Shown: positions 12,714 to 20,701, counted from the first letter of the stretch. The stretch: DNA of 64,000 bases from Streptomyces sp. NA04227 (GCF_013364195.1 NZ_CP054918.1:744001-808000); one strand, 5' to 3'. Numbers and translations: made by a program. The notes: generated from the letters alone by a model not told the origin.

Positions 12714-12760
12714 CAGCCGCGCGGCCCAGCCGCAGGTCTATACAGCGTCCGGGGAGCCAT

Positions 12761-13264
12761 ATGTCCAGCGAATACGCCAAACAGCTCGGGGCCAAGCTCC
12801 GCGCCATCCGCACCCAGCAAGGCCTTTCCCTCCACGGAGTCGAGGAGAAGTCCCAGGGACGCTGGAAGGCGGTAGTGGTCGGCTCCTACGAGCGTGGCGA
12901 CCGCGCGGTGACCGTGCAGCGCCTCGCCGAGCTGGCGGACTTCTACGGGGTACCGGTCCAGGAGCTGCTGCCCGGCGGCACGCCGGGTGGCGCCGCCGAG
13001 CCGCCGCCGAAGCTCGTGCTCGACCTGGAGCGCCTTGCCCACGTCCCGCCGGAGAAGGCGGGCCCGCTCCAGCGTTATGCCGCCACCATCCAGTCCCAGC
13101 GCGGTGACTACAACGGCAAGGTGCTGTCGATCCGCCAGGACGACCTGCGCACCCTCGCCGTGATCTACGACCAGTCGCCCTCGGTCCTGACCGAGCAGCT
13201 CATCAGCTGGGGCGTGCTGGACGCGGACGCGCGTCGCGCGGTCGCCACGCACGACGAGAGCTGA
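12761..13264 (+). CDS. bldD: Developmental master regulator BldD (c-di-GMP-responsive repressor)
   Basis: BldD represses sporulation genes during vegetative growth; tetrameric cyclic-di-GMP joins two C-terminal domains and enables DNA binding. The 167-residue protein has an N-terminal helix-turn-helix domain (about residues 5-72). Its C-terminal domain carries the c-di-GMP signature exactly at the published positions, Arg114-Gly-Asp116 and Arg125-Gln-Asp-Asp128 (RGDYNGKVLSIRQDD). The ATG at 12761 follows GGGGAG. BldD boxes lie upstream and a terminator hairpin downstream, so it is probably monocistronic. Confidence 0.98.
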   Translation: MSSEYAKQLGAKLRAIRTQQGLSLHGVEEKSQGRWKAVVVGSYERGDRAVTVQRLAELADFYGVPVQELLPGGTPGGAAEPPPKLVLDLERLAHVPPEKAGPLQRYAATIQSQRGDYNGKVLSIRQDDLRTLAVIYDQSPSVLTEQLISWGVLDADARRAVATHDES

Positions 13265-13302
13265 GTCCGCACCTTCTGGCAATCGGCAGAAACGTCACCT
13301 CG

Positions 13303-13335
13303 AAGGGCGAGTCCGGAAATTCCGGGCTCGCCCTT
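13303..13335. terminator. Terminator after bldD
   Basis: AAGGGCGAG (13303-13311) pairs with CTCGCCCTT (13327-13335), with an inner CCGGAA/TTCCGG extension after one mismatch. The T-rich stretch TTTAGGTTTTG follows, giving a rho-independent terminator for bldD. Confidence 0.85.
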
Positions 13336-13413
13336 TAGGTTTTGTACGTGGGAGCCGACACCCCATGTCGCTCAGGGTCGCTCATTTCTGTGGCCGGCGA
13401 CGAGGCCGTTTCC

Positions 13414-14253
13414 TCAGTCGCGCCAGGTTCTCGCGGCAGCCTTGACGTAGTCGGTGAAGTCGCGCGGCGAACGCCCGAGTGCGCGCCATACGCCGTCGGA
13501 GATGAGGCTGTCCATTCCGCGCCGGATCGGGCTCACGGCCTCCGCGTAGTCCTCCGCCTCGGCAGCCGGCCATCCTTGCCCGGTGAGTTCGACGACGAAC
13601 TCACCGGCGGAGAGCGGTACATACCGGATGCTACGGCCGGTCGCCCCGGAGATTTCGGCGACAGCCTCGGCGATGGTCAGAGCCCGGGGCCCGGAGAGTT
13701 CGTACGTCTGCGCGGCGTGGCCGTCCTCGGTGAGCGCGGCGACCGCGACCGCGGCGATGTCCTCGGCATCGACGAAGGAGGCTGCGCCGTCCCCGGCCGG
13801 CAGTCTCAGCTCACCGGCGAGGATCGCGTCCCGGAAGATGCCCTCGCTGAAGTTCTGTGCGAACCAGGCAGGTCGCAGGATCGTCCACGCGATACCGCTC
13901 GCGCGCACCGCGCTCTCACCGTCGATGTGTGTGGCACCGGCGATGTTGGCTTCGCCGGAGTAGCCCGGCACGTCCACGCCGCGCCCCGACAGCAGTACGA
14001 CGCGCTCGATACCCAGCTGCTCGGCGCGCTCGATGAAGGGGCGGGTGAGGAGGTGCCCGTCGAGCGGCACGAGGTACACCGCCCGCACGCCCTCCAGCGC
14101 GGAGTCCCAGGTCGTGCGGTCGAGCCAGTCGAAGGCCGGCTCACCGGAGCGCGAGGCCGCGCGGACCGGGACCCCCTGCGCCCGCAGCCGGGACACCACC
14201 CGGCGGCCGGACTTGCCCGAGCTGCCGGTTACCAGAATCGGATGCTTGATCAT
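13414..14253 (-). CDS. NmrA-like NAD(P)-binding oxidoreductase
   Basis: A 279-residue Rossmann-fold protein of the NmrA/SDR atypical family. The N-terminal loop LVTGSSGKSGRRVV (residues 7-20) has the TGxxGxxG nucleotide-binding pattern. LRPAWFAQNFSE is a segment typical of the family, and the active-site YxxxK of classical SDRs is not evident. Substrates of such proteins (quinone reductases, redox sensors) vary, and I cannot name one here. The ATG at 14253 was chosen because the Rossmann strand follows at once; an ATG 12 codons upstream is possible. It is divergent from the AraC-family gene 80 bases away, which probably controls it. Confidence 0.85.
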   Translation of the reverse strand: MIKHPILVTGSSGKSGRRVVSRLRAQGVPVRAASRSGEPAFDWLDRTTWDSALEGVRAVYLVPLDGHLLTRPFIERAEQLGIERVVLLSGRGVDVPGYSGEANIAGATHIDGESAVRASGIAWTILRPAWFAQNFSEGIFRDAILAGELRLPAGDGAASFVDAEDIAAVAVAALTEDGHAAQTYELSGPRALTIAEAVAEISGATGRSIRYVPLSAGEFVVELTGQGWPAAEAEDYAEAVSPIRRGMDSLISDGVWRALGRSPRDFTDYVKAAARTWRD

Positions 14254-14333
14254 GAAGCCAGTCAAGACCCTTGCCGTGAGACGATCCATGGCTATCGCGC
14301 TCACTTCGATGTCTGCACGTCTACTGTGGACGC

Positions 14334-15263
14334 GTGGATGTGCTCTCCGAACTACTGGACGGTGTGAGGGCGCGGGGCGCCCTGTTCCGGCGGACGACCA
14401 TGAGCGGGCCGTGGTCCCTGCGGTTCGCCAGCGGCTCACCGCTGACCCTGGCGACGATGCTGCGCGGCCGGGCGTGGATCGTCCCCGCCGACGGCGAACC
14501 GGTACCGGTCGGCACCGGAGACATCGCGGTCATCCGCGGCCGGGCGCCGTACACGGTCGCCGATGATCCGGCCACCCCACCACAGGTAGTGATCAACAGC
14601 GCCGACTACTGCGCGCGCTCCGACGAGGGTGAGACCGGCGACGGCCCGGACGGCTCGGCCCTGCTGCTCAGCGGCGCCTACACCGGCCGAGGCGAGATCA
14701 GCGAGCGGCTGCTCCACGCCCTGCCCGAAGTGCTGGTGGTCCCCGATACCGGCGACCACTGTCCGCTGCTCGGTCTGGTCGTCGAGGAGATCCTCAGGGA
14801 CAGACCCGGGCAACAGGTGATGCGCGACCGGCTGTTGGACCTGATGCTCCTCTCCACACTGCGGACCTGGTTCGACCGGTCCGAGGCCCACGCGCCACCG
14901 TGGTATCGCGCGATGGAAGATCCAGTGGTAGCCAATGCTCTGCGACTTCTCCACGACGATCCGGCCCGCCCGTGGACCGTGGCAGATCTGGCGGCCGAGT
15001 CGGGAGTGTCCCGCGCCGGGCTCGCCCGGCGGTTCACCGCACAAGTCGGCGAGCCGCCGATGACCTACCTGGCGTCGTGGCGCATCGACTTGGCGGCCGA
15101 CCTGCTGCGCGAGACCAAGGCCACGGTCGGCTCGATCGCCCGGAGAGTCGGCTACGCCAACACCTTCGCGCTCAGCGTCGCTTTCAAGCGCCTCCGCGGC
15201 ATCACCCCGACCCAGCACCGCATCACAGCGCCGCCCCCGGACTCGGAGAATGAGAGAGGGTAA
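14334..15263 (+). CDS. AraC-family transcriptional regulator with cupin-type sensor domain
   Basis: A 309-residue regulator. Residues about 1-190 form a cupin-like effector domain of the type that precedes AraC DNA-binding domains in actinobacterial regulators. Residues about 200-300 hold two helix-turn-helix motifs, seen in PWTVADLAAESGVSRAGLARRF and in the second helix pair around GSIARRVGYANTFALSVAFKR. The GTG at 14334 is the first start in frame. Divergent pairing with an NmrA-like reductase is a frequent arrangement for this family, so the neighbouring reductase is the likely target. Confidence 0.88.
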   Translation: MDVLSELLDGVRARGALFRRTTMSGPWSLRFASGSPLTLATMLRGRAWIVPADGEPVPVGTGDIAVIRGRAPYTVADDPATPPQVVINSADYCARSDEGETGDGPDGSALLLSGAYTGRGEISERLLHALPEVLVVPDTGDHCPLLGLVVEEILRDRPGQQVMRDRLLDLMLLSTLRTWFDRSEAHAPPWYRAMEDPVVANALRLLHDDPARPWTVADLAAESGVSRAGLARRFTAQVGEPPMTYLASWRIDLAADLLRETKATVGSIARRVGYANTFALSVAFKRLRGITPTQHRITAPPPDSENERG

Positions 15264-15368
15264 CCGTTGACCGGTGGCGTCGCAGGTCGGCCGCTCGAAG
15301 GCGGTGGCCAGTCAACTGGCACCCGGCGCAAGGGGGTTGAGACAGGGGCCCAACCCCGGAAAAGCACC

Positions 15369-15410
15369 AGGCCCGGAACGGTGACCTCTCGGTCCTCGCT
15401 CCGGGCCTGC
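15369..15410. terminator. Bidirectional terminator between the AraC-family gene and nusB
   Basis: CAGGCCCGGA (15369-15378) pairs with TCCGGGCCTG (15401-15410) over a 22-nt loop. It lies between the convergent 3' ends of the regulator gene and nusB. Confidence 0.7.
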
Positions 15411-15480
15411 GGTACGCGGCTCGGATGTCGCTTGCCCTGCTACGGGCGCCCCGAGGGGCGTGCTGCGGCCACTCGGCGGC

Positions 15481-15918
15481 TCAGGCCTCGTCGTTCCTGC
15501 GCAGGCTCGGCTTGAGCTCCTTCAGCCGCCCGAGGAGACCGTTGACGAAGGACGGGGAGTCGTCCGTCGAGAACTCCTTGGCGAGCTGTACGGCCTCGTC
15601 GAGGACCACCGCGTCGGGCGTTCCGTCGACCCAGATCAGCTCGTACGCGCCGATCCGCAGGATGTTGCGGTCGACGACGGGCATCCGGTCGAGCGTCCAG
15701 CCGACCGCGTACTGCCCGATCAGCTCGTCGATACGCACCGCGCGCTTGGCGTAGCCCTCGACGAGCTCCATCGTGTACTCGCTGACCGGCGGCTGCCGGG
15801 TGTCGGTCCGCGCGTGCCGGACCCAGTCGGCGAGCACCGTCAGGACGTCGGCCTCGCGCTGGTCGGACTCGAAGAGAATCTGGAAGGCACGCTTGCGAGC
15901 CGTGTTACGGGCAGCCAC
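15481..15918 (-). CDS. nusB: Transcription antitermination factor NusB
   Basis: NusB binds boxA RNA with S10 (NusE) and supports antitermination in rRNA operons. The 145-residue all-helical protein begins AARNTARKRAFQILFESDQR, the basic N-terminus of the family. It contains VVDRNILRIGAYELIW and PDAVVLDEAVQLAKEFSTDDSPSFVNGLL, near-invariant in NusB. GTG start at 15918. It follows efp by 2 bases, in the conserved order pepP-efp-nusB. Confidence 0.97.
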   Translation of the reverse strand: MAARNTARKRAFQILFESDQREADVLTVLADWVRHARTDTRQPPVSEYTMELVEGYAKRAVRIDELIGQYAVGWTLDRMPVVDRNILRIGAYELIWVDGTPDAVVLDEAVQLAKEFSTDDSPSFVNGLLGRLKELKPSLRRNDEA

Positions 15919-15920
15919 GG

Positions 15921-16487
15921 TTAGCTGTTCACCCGGCCGAGGTAGTCGCTCGAGCGGGTGTCGACCTTGATCTTCTCGCCGGTCGTGATGAACAGCGGGA
16001 CCTGGATCTGGTGACCGGTCTCCAGGGTGGCGGGCTTGGTGCCACCGGTGGAGCGGTCGCCCTGCACGCCGGGCTCGGTCTCCTGGATCGTCAGCTCGAC
16101 GGCGGCGGGCAGCTCGACGAAGAGCACCTCGCCCTCGTGCTGCGCGACGGTGGCGGTGAAGCCCTCGATCAGGAAGTTGGCGGCGTCACCGACGGCCTTG
16201 CGGTCGATGTGCAGCTGGTCGTAGGTCTCCATGTCCATGAAGACGAAGTAGTCGCCGTCCATGTACGAGAACTGCATGTCGCGCTTGTCGACAGTGGCCG
16301 TCTCGACCTTGACGCCGGCGTTGAAGGTCTTGTCGACGACCTTGCCGGAGAGCACGTTCTTGAGCTTGGTGCGCACGAAGGCCGGGCCCTTGCCGGGCTT
16401 GACGTGCTGGAACTCGACGACGGACCAGAGCTGGCCCCCGTCGAGCTTGAGCACCATGCCGTTCTTGAGGTCGTTCGTGGAAGCCAC
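15921..16487 (-). CDS. efp: Translation elongation factor P
   Basis: EF-P enters the ribosomal E site and rescues stalling at consecutive prolines. The 188-residue protein has the three-beta-barrel family layout. The tip loop [11 protein letters not shown] carries the lysine (near residue 32) that is the modification site in many EF-Ps; no EpmA-type modification gene is in the window. The C-terminal signature reads [32 protein letters not shown] start at 16487. It lies 57 bases downstream of the M24 peptidase gene. Confidence 0.98.
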   Translation of the reverse strand: MASTNDLKNGMVLKLDGGQLWSVVEFQHVKPGKGPAFVRTKLKNVLSGKVVDKTFNAGVKVETATVDKRDMQFSYMDGDYFVFMDMETYDQLHIDRKAVGDAANFLIEGFTATVAQHEGEVLFVELPAAVELTIQETEPGVQGDRSTGGTKPATLETGHQIQVPLFITTGEKIKVDTRSSDYLGRVNS

Positions 16488-16544
16488 GGTTGCGGAATCT
16501 CCTGGACTGACGCGATGGACGACCCGGTGCTGCGAAAGCGCGCT

Positions 16545-17660
16545 TCAGAGCGCGAGCAGCTCCTTGGTCGTGATGGTGAGTAGCTCGGGTCCGCCGTCCG
16601 CCTCGGGGCGCACGACGAGCGTGTCATCGATCCGGACCCCGCCCCGGCCAGGGAGGTGAACCCCCGGTTCGACGGTGACCGGCACACAAGCGTCCAGTCT
16701 ACCCATGGCCGCGGGCCCCAGCCTCGGGTCCTCGTCGATTTCGAGGCCCACACCGTGTCCGGTGCGGGGCGCGAGGGCCTCGGTGTACCCGGCGGCGCCG
16801 AGCACCTCGCGGGTCACCCGGTCCACATCGCGGCAGGCGGCGCCGGGCCGCAGCGTCTCGCGTCCGGCCCGCTGTGCGGCGAAGACCACGTCGTACAGCT
16901 CGATCTGCCAGTCGGCGGGCGAGGTACCGATGACGAACGTACGGCCGATCTCGCAGCGGTAGCCGTGGTACGCGGCGCCCAGGCACACCGAGAGGAAGTC
17001 GCCCTCCTCCACCCTGCGGTCGGTGGGGCGGTGCGTGATCCGGCCGGAGTGCGGTCCGGTGCCCACCGAGGTGGCGAAGGCGGGGCCGTCCGCGCCGTGG
17101 TCGACCAGGCGGCGTTCCAGCTCCAGGGCCAGATGCCGTTCGGTACGCCCCACCAGGATCGATTCGAGCAGCTCACTGAGTGCCTGGTCGGCGATCTCGG
17201 CGGCGATGCGCAGACAGGAGATCTCCCCCTCGTCCTTGACCAGTCGCAGCCGCTCGACGGCGCCGCCGAGGTCGGCGAGCCGGAGCCGGGGCGCGACCGT
17301 GGCGAGCGCCCGGTGCCGGGCGACGGTCAGATGGTGTTCCTCGACGGCGAGCACCTGTGCGCTCTCCGCGCCCTCGGACATCAGCAGCCCGGCGGCGGCG
17401 ACCGCCGCGTCCACGCCCGCCGCGTCGAGCACCTGGATCCGCAGCGCCTCGTCGGGCCGCCCCTCGCCGAGCTCGGTGCCGAGCGCCTCGCCGCAGAGCA
17501 GGACGTCCTCCTTGCCGCCGAGCAGGAGTACGGCCCCCTGCGGGGCGACCCCGGCCAGATAGCGGACGTTGGCGGGCCGGGAGACCAGCGCCGCATCGCT
17601 GCCCGCCGCCGCACAGTGATCCCTCAGCCGCTCACGGCGTGCCGCGTACACCTCTGCCAT
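16545..17660 (-). CDS. M24-family (aminopeptidase P-like) protein with altered metal ligands
   Basis: A 371-residue pita-bread-fold protein, the gene normally annotated Xaa-Pro aminopeptidase (pepP/pepQ) beside efp. Residues about 1-135 are the creatinase N-terminal domain and about 145-371 the catalytic fold. The usual M24 metal ligands are Asp-Asp-His-Glu-Glu. Here the matching positions read Cys226 (SVCLGAAYHGY), Glu237 (CEIGRTF), His302 (GHGVG), Glu331 (VTVEPGVH) and Asp345 (VRIDDT). Three of five are therefore changed, and di-metal peptidase activity cannot be assumed. The ATG at 17660 fits the family. It is probably cotranscribed with efp and nusB. Confidence 0.85.
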   Translation of the reverse strand: MAEVYAARRERLRDHCAAAGSDAALVSRPANVRYLAGVAPQGAVLLLGGKEDVLLCGEALGTELGEGRPDEALRIQVLDAAGVDAAVAAAGLLMSEGAESAQVLAVEEHHLTVARHRALATVAPRLRLADLGGAVERLRLVKDEGEISCLRIAAEIADQALSELLESILVGRTERHLALELERRLVDHGADGPAFATSVGTGPHSGRITHRPTDRRVEEGDFLSVCLGAAYHGYRCEIGRTFVIGTSPADWQIELYDVVFAAQRAGRETLRPGAACRDVDRVTREVLGAAGYTEALAPRTGHGVGLEIDEDPRLGPAAMGRLDACVPVTVEPGVHLPGRGGVRIDDTLVVRPEADGGPELLTITTKELLAL

Positions 17661-17747
17661 GAGCCGAGCGTACGAGCGAGCCGCGAATCCGGCCGTTCGT
17701 AGGCGGCCGACCGGACGACGGGCAGCCCCGGGCCGTGTCCGCCGCCG

Positions 17748-18725
17748 TCACCACTGGGGCGGGCTGGCGATCGCGCGCCCGAGGACCTCGTCGAGCACCT
17801 GCGCGGTCGCGGGCACGTCGAGCTGGGAGTTGTCGATGATCGGCAGCCCGGATCCGTACCAACCGGCCATCCGCCCATGGATGCTGGCCACTTCCTCGTC
17901 GGACAGCCGCCGGTTGCCGCTGCGCTGGGCGTTGCGCTCCAGGACGATCTCCAGGCCGGGCAACAGCACGACCGGCAGCAGGCCCGGCCCCACATGCCGC
18001 TTCCAGCCACCGAGGCCGATCACCGGACGGTCGGGGAAGACGGCGTCGTCGAGGATGCAGGAGATGCCGTTGGCGAGGAAGTTCCGCGCGGCGAAGCCGC
18101 AGGTGCGGCGGGCGAGCCGGTACTGCGCCTCGGAGTTGTCGTTCCAGCCGGACTGCGGGTCGGCGAAGCCCGCGCGCACCCACTCGCGTACGTCGTCGAG
18201 GCTGATGTGCGCCGTGGGCACCCGCCTGCGCTCGGCCCAGTACTTGGCCACGCTGGTCTTGCCCGCCCCGGCCGGGCCGATGAGGAGAACCGCGAGAGTG
18301 GTCGCGGTCGCGTCCGCGGTCTCGGTGGGCGGCGGCGCGCTCGGCATCGCGACGGGCGCGCCCGAGGGCAGCCGGATGTGGCCGGTCACCTCGGGCGAGG
18401 GCGGCGGCGGCAGCTGACTGGCCGGAGGGGGTACGGAGGCCGCCGGAACCGCTCCCTGGGGTGCCGGGGCGGCGGCGGGTACCGGAGGGTGCGCGGGCGG
18501 CACCGGCGCCATCGGCTCGGACACCGGGGAGCCGAGGCCCGGCTCGTGCGCCGTTGCCGCGTCCACGGCGCAGTCCGCGCCGACGGGGGGCAGGCCGCCC
18601 TGGAGGAGGCGCAGGCCGAGCGGCACCGTGGGCGGTTCGTTGGCTGCTTGCCGCGCAGCTCCGGCCCGGCCCGGGACCGCTCGCCGGCCCGGCGGCGGCA
18701 GCGGTGGTCCGCCTGCGTGCTGCAT
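17748..18725 (-). CDS. P-loop ATPase/kinase-like protein with long proline-rich N-terminus
   Basis: A 325-residue protein in two parts. Residues 1 to about 140 are low-complexity and rich in Pro, Ala and Gly, without a signal peptide. Residues about 144-325 form a P-loop domain with Walker A GPAGAGKTS at 150-158. This part resembles AAA_33-type zeta-toxin/polynucleotide-kinase-like ATPases, with basic residues in the segment RLARRTCGFAARNFL and a possible acid pair in ILDDAVF. The substrate is unknown. Several upstream start codons exist, and the true N-terminus could be shorter. It lies 87 bases upstream of the M24 gene on the same strand and is the last housekeeping-type gene before the peptide cluster. 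Confidence 0.75.
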   Translation of the reverse strand: MQHAGGPPLPPPGRRAVPGRAGAARQAANEPPTVPLGLRLLQGGLPPVGADCAVDAATAHEPGLGSPVSEPMAPVPPAHPPVPAAAPAPQGAVPAASVPPPASQLPPPPSPEVTGHIRLPSGAPVAMPSAPPPTETADATATTLAVLLIGPAGAGKTSVAKYWAERRRVPTAHISLDDVREWVRAGFADPQSGWNDNSEAQYRLARRTCGFAARNFLANGISCILDDAVFPDRPVIGLGGWKRHVGPGLLPVVLLPGLEIVLERNAQRSGNRRLSDEEVASIHGRMAGWYGSGLPIIDNSQLDVPATAQVLDEVLGRAIASPPQW

Positions 18726-18850
18726 CCGGTCCCACTCCGTCTCGTACAGGCAACTGTCTTACGCATTGCGGGTGTTGAGCTGTCCGGTCCCTTCGGTGCA
18801 GCTCAAGAGCCCCGACGAACGGTACCTTCCCCGCCCGTCGGAAGATGAAC

Positions 18851-18881
18851 GGGCCCGGGCAGCGCAAAGTGCCCGGGTCCC
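18851..18881. terminator. Hairpin between the M20 gene and the P-loop ATPase gene
   Basis: GGGCCCGGGCA pairs with TGCCCGGGTCCC (one bulged base) around an 8-nt loop. It lies about 130 bases past the M20 amidohydrolase stop codon and about 125 bases before the ATPase start. It probably marks the transcriptional edge between the accessory cluster and the housekeeping genes. Confidence 0.65.
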
Positions 18882-19011
18882 CTTTGACCGGTGCCGATGC
18901 ATGCGGATCGGCCACGTCCGCCGGTGCCGGCGGCCGGAATCGCGCCGGCACGGCAGAGCGGAACGGCGGGCGAAACGGAACGGTTCGCGAAGGTTCCGGG
19001 TTCCGGTCGGC

Positions 19012-20304
19012 TCACCCCGGCCGAAGCCACTCCATGGCCGCCGTGACCATCGCCTCGACGCCTGTCGGCAGGGCGGTGCGTACGTCGACGCTGAAGCGGG
19101 GGCTGTGGTTCGAGGGCAGGGCCGCCATCTTCTCGGCCGCGGACGTACCGGGAGCACGGGCCCAGTCCGCCGCCCCGACCGCTCCCAGCATCCAGTAGGA
19201 CAGGGCGATCCCCCGTCGGCCGTGGACCTCGTGTCCCGCGTCGCCGTACAGGGCGAAGTCCTCGGTGGCCAGGCTCGGCGGCCACATCGCCACCCGTTCC
19301 GGGCCGAAGCGCCGGACGTGCGCCTCGCGCACCCGGGCCGTGGCCGCCGGGTCCGGATGCGTCGTCGGGGAGGCGGAGACCCGCTCGATGTCCGGCTCGC
19401 GCGGGCAGCCGGAGGCCGTGCACTCGGCGCGTATCACCCGCTCCACCGCGGCCGTGGCGCGGGCCAGCGACTCCGGCCCCACCGCCCGTACGGTGAGGCC
19501 GAGTTCGGCACTGTCGGGGATGATGCTCGCCCGCTGCCCGGCGTGGAAGGAACCCACCGTGACGGCGACCTGCTCGGAGGGAGCGCATTCGCGGGCCACC
19601 ACCCCCTGCACCCGGGTCACCACCGAGGCCGCCGCCAGGACCGGATCGACCGCGAGGTGCGGCGCCCCCGCGTGACCGCCCCTGCCGTGCACCACCACCC
19701 GCAAGGTGACGCTGCCCGCCGTCATCGGCCCGTAGGCGTGCGCCACCATGCCGCCGGGCAGCGGGGCGGTGTGCTGGGCGAGTACCGCGTCGGGCGGCGG
19801 GAAGCGGGTGTAGAGACCGTCGGCGAGTACCGCGCGGGCTCCTTCGAGGGTCTCCTCCGCCGGCTGGCCGAGCACCACGAGGGTGCCCCGCCAGGCCTGC
19901 CGCTGCCGTGCGAGGAGGGCCGCGGCACCCGCCACCGCGCTCAGGTGCAGGTCGTGCCCGCAGCTGTGCACGGCCGCGCACTGGCTCGCGTAGGGCAGAC
20001 CGGTCTCCTCGCGGCCCGGGAGGGCGTCGAGTTCGGCGCGGAGCAGCACGGTGGGGCCGGGGCCGTTCTCCAGTACGGCGACCACGCCGGTGCCACCGAC
20101 TCCCCCGGTGGTCTCCAGGTGCGCATCCTTCAGGAAGCTGGCGAACCGGTCGGCGGTGCGCTCCTCGGCGCCGGAGAGTTCGGGATGCCGGTGCACGTCC
20201 AGACAGAAGGCGGTCAGCGGACGCAGTACGGCTGCCAGGCCCCCGAGGACGGTCCCGTTCGCCTTCGTGGGTGCGGCTTCTGCGTTCATGGGGACATGGT
20301 CCAT
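19012..20304 (-). CDS. M20D-family amidohydrolase/peptidase at the edge of the peptide cluster
   Basis: A metal-dependent hydrolase of the hippurate/amino-acid amidohydrolase type (M20D), up to 430 residues. The metal site is visible in RAELDALPGREETG and VHSCGHDLHLSA. The conserved GQPAEE segment and a dimerisation lid (about residues 190-300) follow. Two starts are possible, ATG 20304 or ATG 20289 (MNAEAAPTKA); neither has a good ribosome binding site. It is divergent from the precursor gene, and both face the inverted repeat at 20328-20358, which suggests shared control. A role in leader removal or peptide tailoring, or in self-protection, is inference only. Confidence 0.85.
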   Translation of the reverse strand: MDHVPMNAEAAPTKANGTVLGGLAAVLRPLTAFCLDVHRHPELSGAEERTADRFASFLKDAHLETTGGVGGTGVVAVLENGPGPTVLLRAELDALPGREETGLPYASQCAAVHSCGHDLHLSAVAGAAALLARQRQAWRGTLVVLGQPAEETLEGARAVLADGLYTRFPPPDAVLAQHTAPLPGGMVAHAYGPMTAGSVTLRVVVHGRGGHAGAPHLAVDPVLAAASVVTRVQGVVARECAPSEQVAVTVGSFHAGQRASIIPDSAELGLTVRAVGPESLARATAAVERVIRAECTASGCPREPDIERVSASPTTHPDPAATARVREAHVRRFGPERVAMWPPSLATEDFALYGDAGHEVHGRRGIALSYWMLGAVGAADWARAPGTSAAEKMAALPSNHSPRFSVDVRTALPTGVEAMVTAAMEWLRPG

Positions 20305-20327
20305 GGCCGGACTCGGGAGCGGTACGG

Positions 20328-20362
20328 CACCTCACTGACACAAGGTGTCAGTGAGGTGTCAG
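20328..20362. promoter_or_regulatory. Perfect inverted repeat with SARP-type direct heptamers
   Basis: CACCTCACTGACAC (20328-20341) and GTGTCAGTGAGGTG (20345-20358) are perfect 14-bp inverted arms with a 3-bp spacer. On the plus strand the heptamer GTGTCAG occurs at 20345-20351 and again at 20356-20362, with 4 bases between (11-bp period). This is the spacing at which SARP regulators bind direct heptamers upstream of activated promoters. It lies 100 bases upstream of the precursor start and 24 bases upstream of the M20 gene. The SARP gene at 35569-37365 is the natural candidate ligand. Confidence 0.65.
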
Positions 20363-20461
20363 CGGCGCACCGGGCCTTCTGTCGGCCACCGGCGGTGGAA
20401 TGCGGGGGTGGCAGGACCGCCGGGAGACGCCCCGGCGGCCACTCGCACCCAAGGAGTCATC

Positions 20462-20635
20462 ATGGACAAGACGCCGCTGGCCTCCCTCGCGGACGAGATC
20501 CTGGAGCTGGAGTCGGAGACCTTCGAGATCTCGGACTACTCGGACGCCAGCGAGGTCGTGCTCGCCGGTTCGACGAGCTGCAGCTCGACCTCCACCTGCT
20601 CCTCCACCACCAGCACCACCTCCTGCAGCGCCTGA
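20462..20635 (+). CDS. RiPP precursor peptide (TOMM/thiopeptide-like), Ser/Thr/Cys core
   Basis: A 57-residue precursor with ATG at 20462 and AAGGAG five bases upstream. Residues 1-36 are an acidic leader (ten Asp/Glu against one Lys) with TFEISDYSDASEVVLAG, like thiopeptide and goadsporin-type leaders recognised by RRE domains. Residues 37-57 are the core: of 21 residues, 10 are Ser, 7 Thr, 3 Cys (positions 40, 46, 55) and only the last is Ala; the end reads SCSSTSTCSSTTSTTSCSA. Every core residue but one can thus be cyclised to an azol(in)e or dehydrated. The gene stands alone on the plus strand and is convergent with the enzyme genes. The exact leader/core boundary is inferred. Confidence 0.93.
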   Translation: MDKTPLASLADEILELESETFEISDYSDASEVVLAGSTSCSSTSTCSSTTSTTSCSA

Positions 20636-20660
20636 GCCTCACGGCTCACGTACGCAGCAC

Positions 20661-20701
20661 GTTCGCCCCGGCTCCCGTCGTCACGGGGAGCCGGGGCGAA
20701 C
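20661..20701. terminator. Strong bidirectional terminator between precursor gene and YcaO gene
   Basis: A 16 bp perfect stem (GTTCGCCCCGGCTCCC with GGGAGCCGGGGCGAAC) closes a 9-nt loop, followed on the plus strand by GCCCTTTTC. It lies 26 bases past the precursor stop and 30 bases before the end of the convergent YcaO gene, so it can end both transcripts. Confidence 0.88.
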
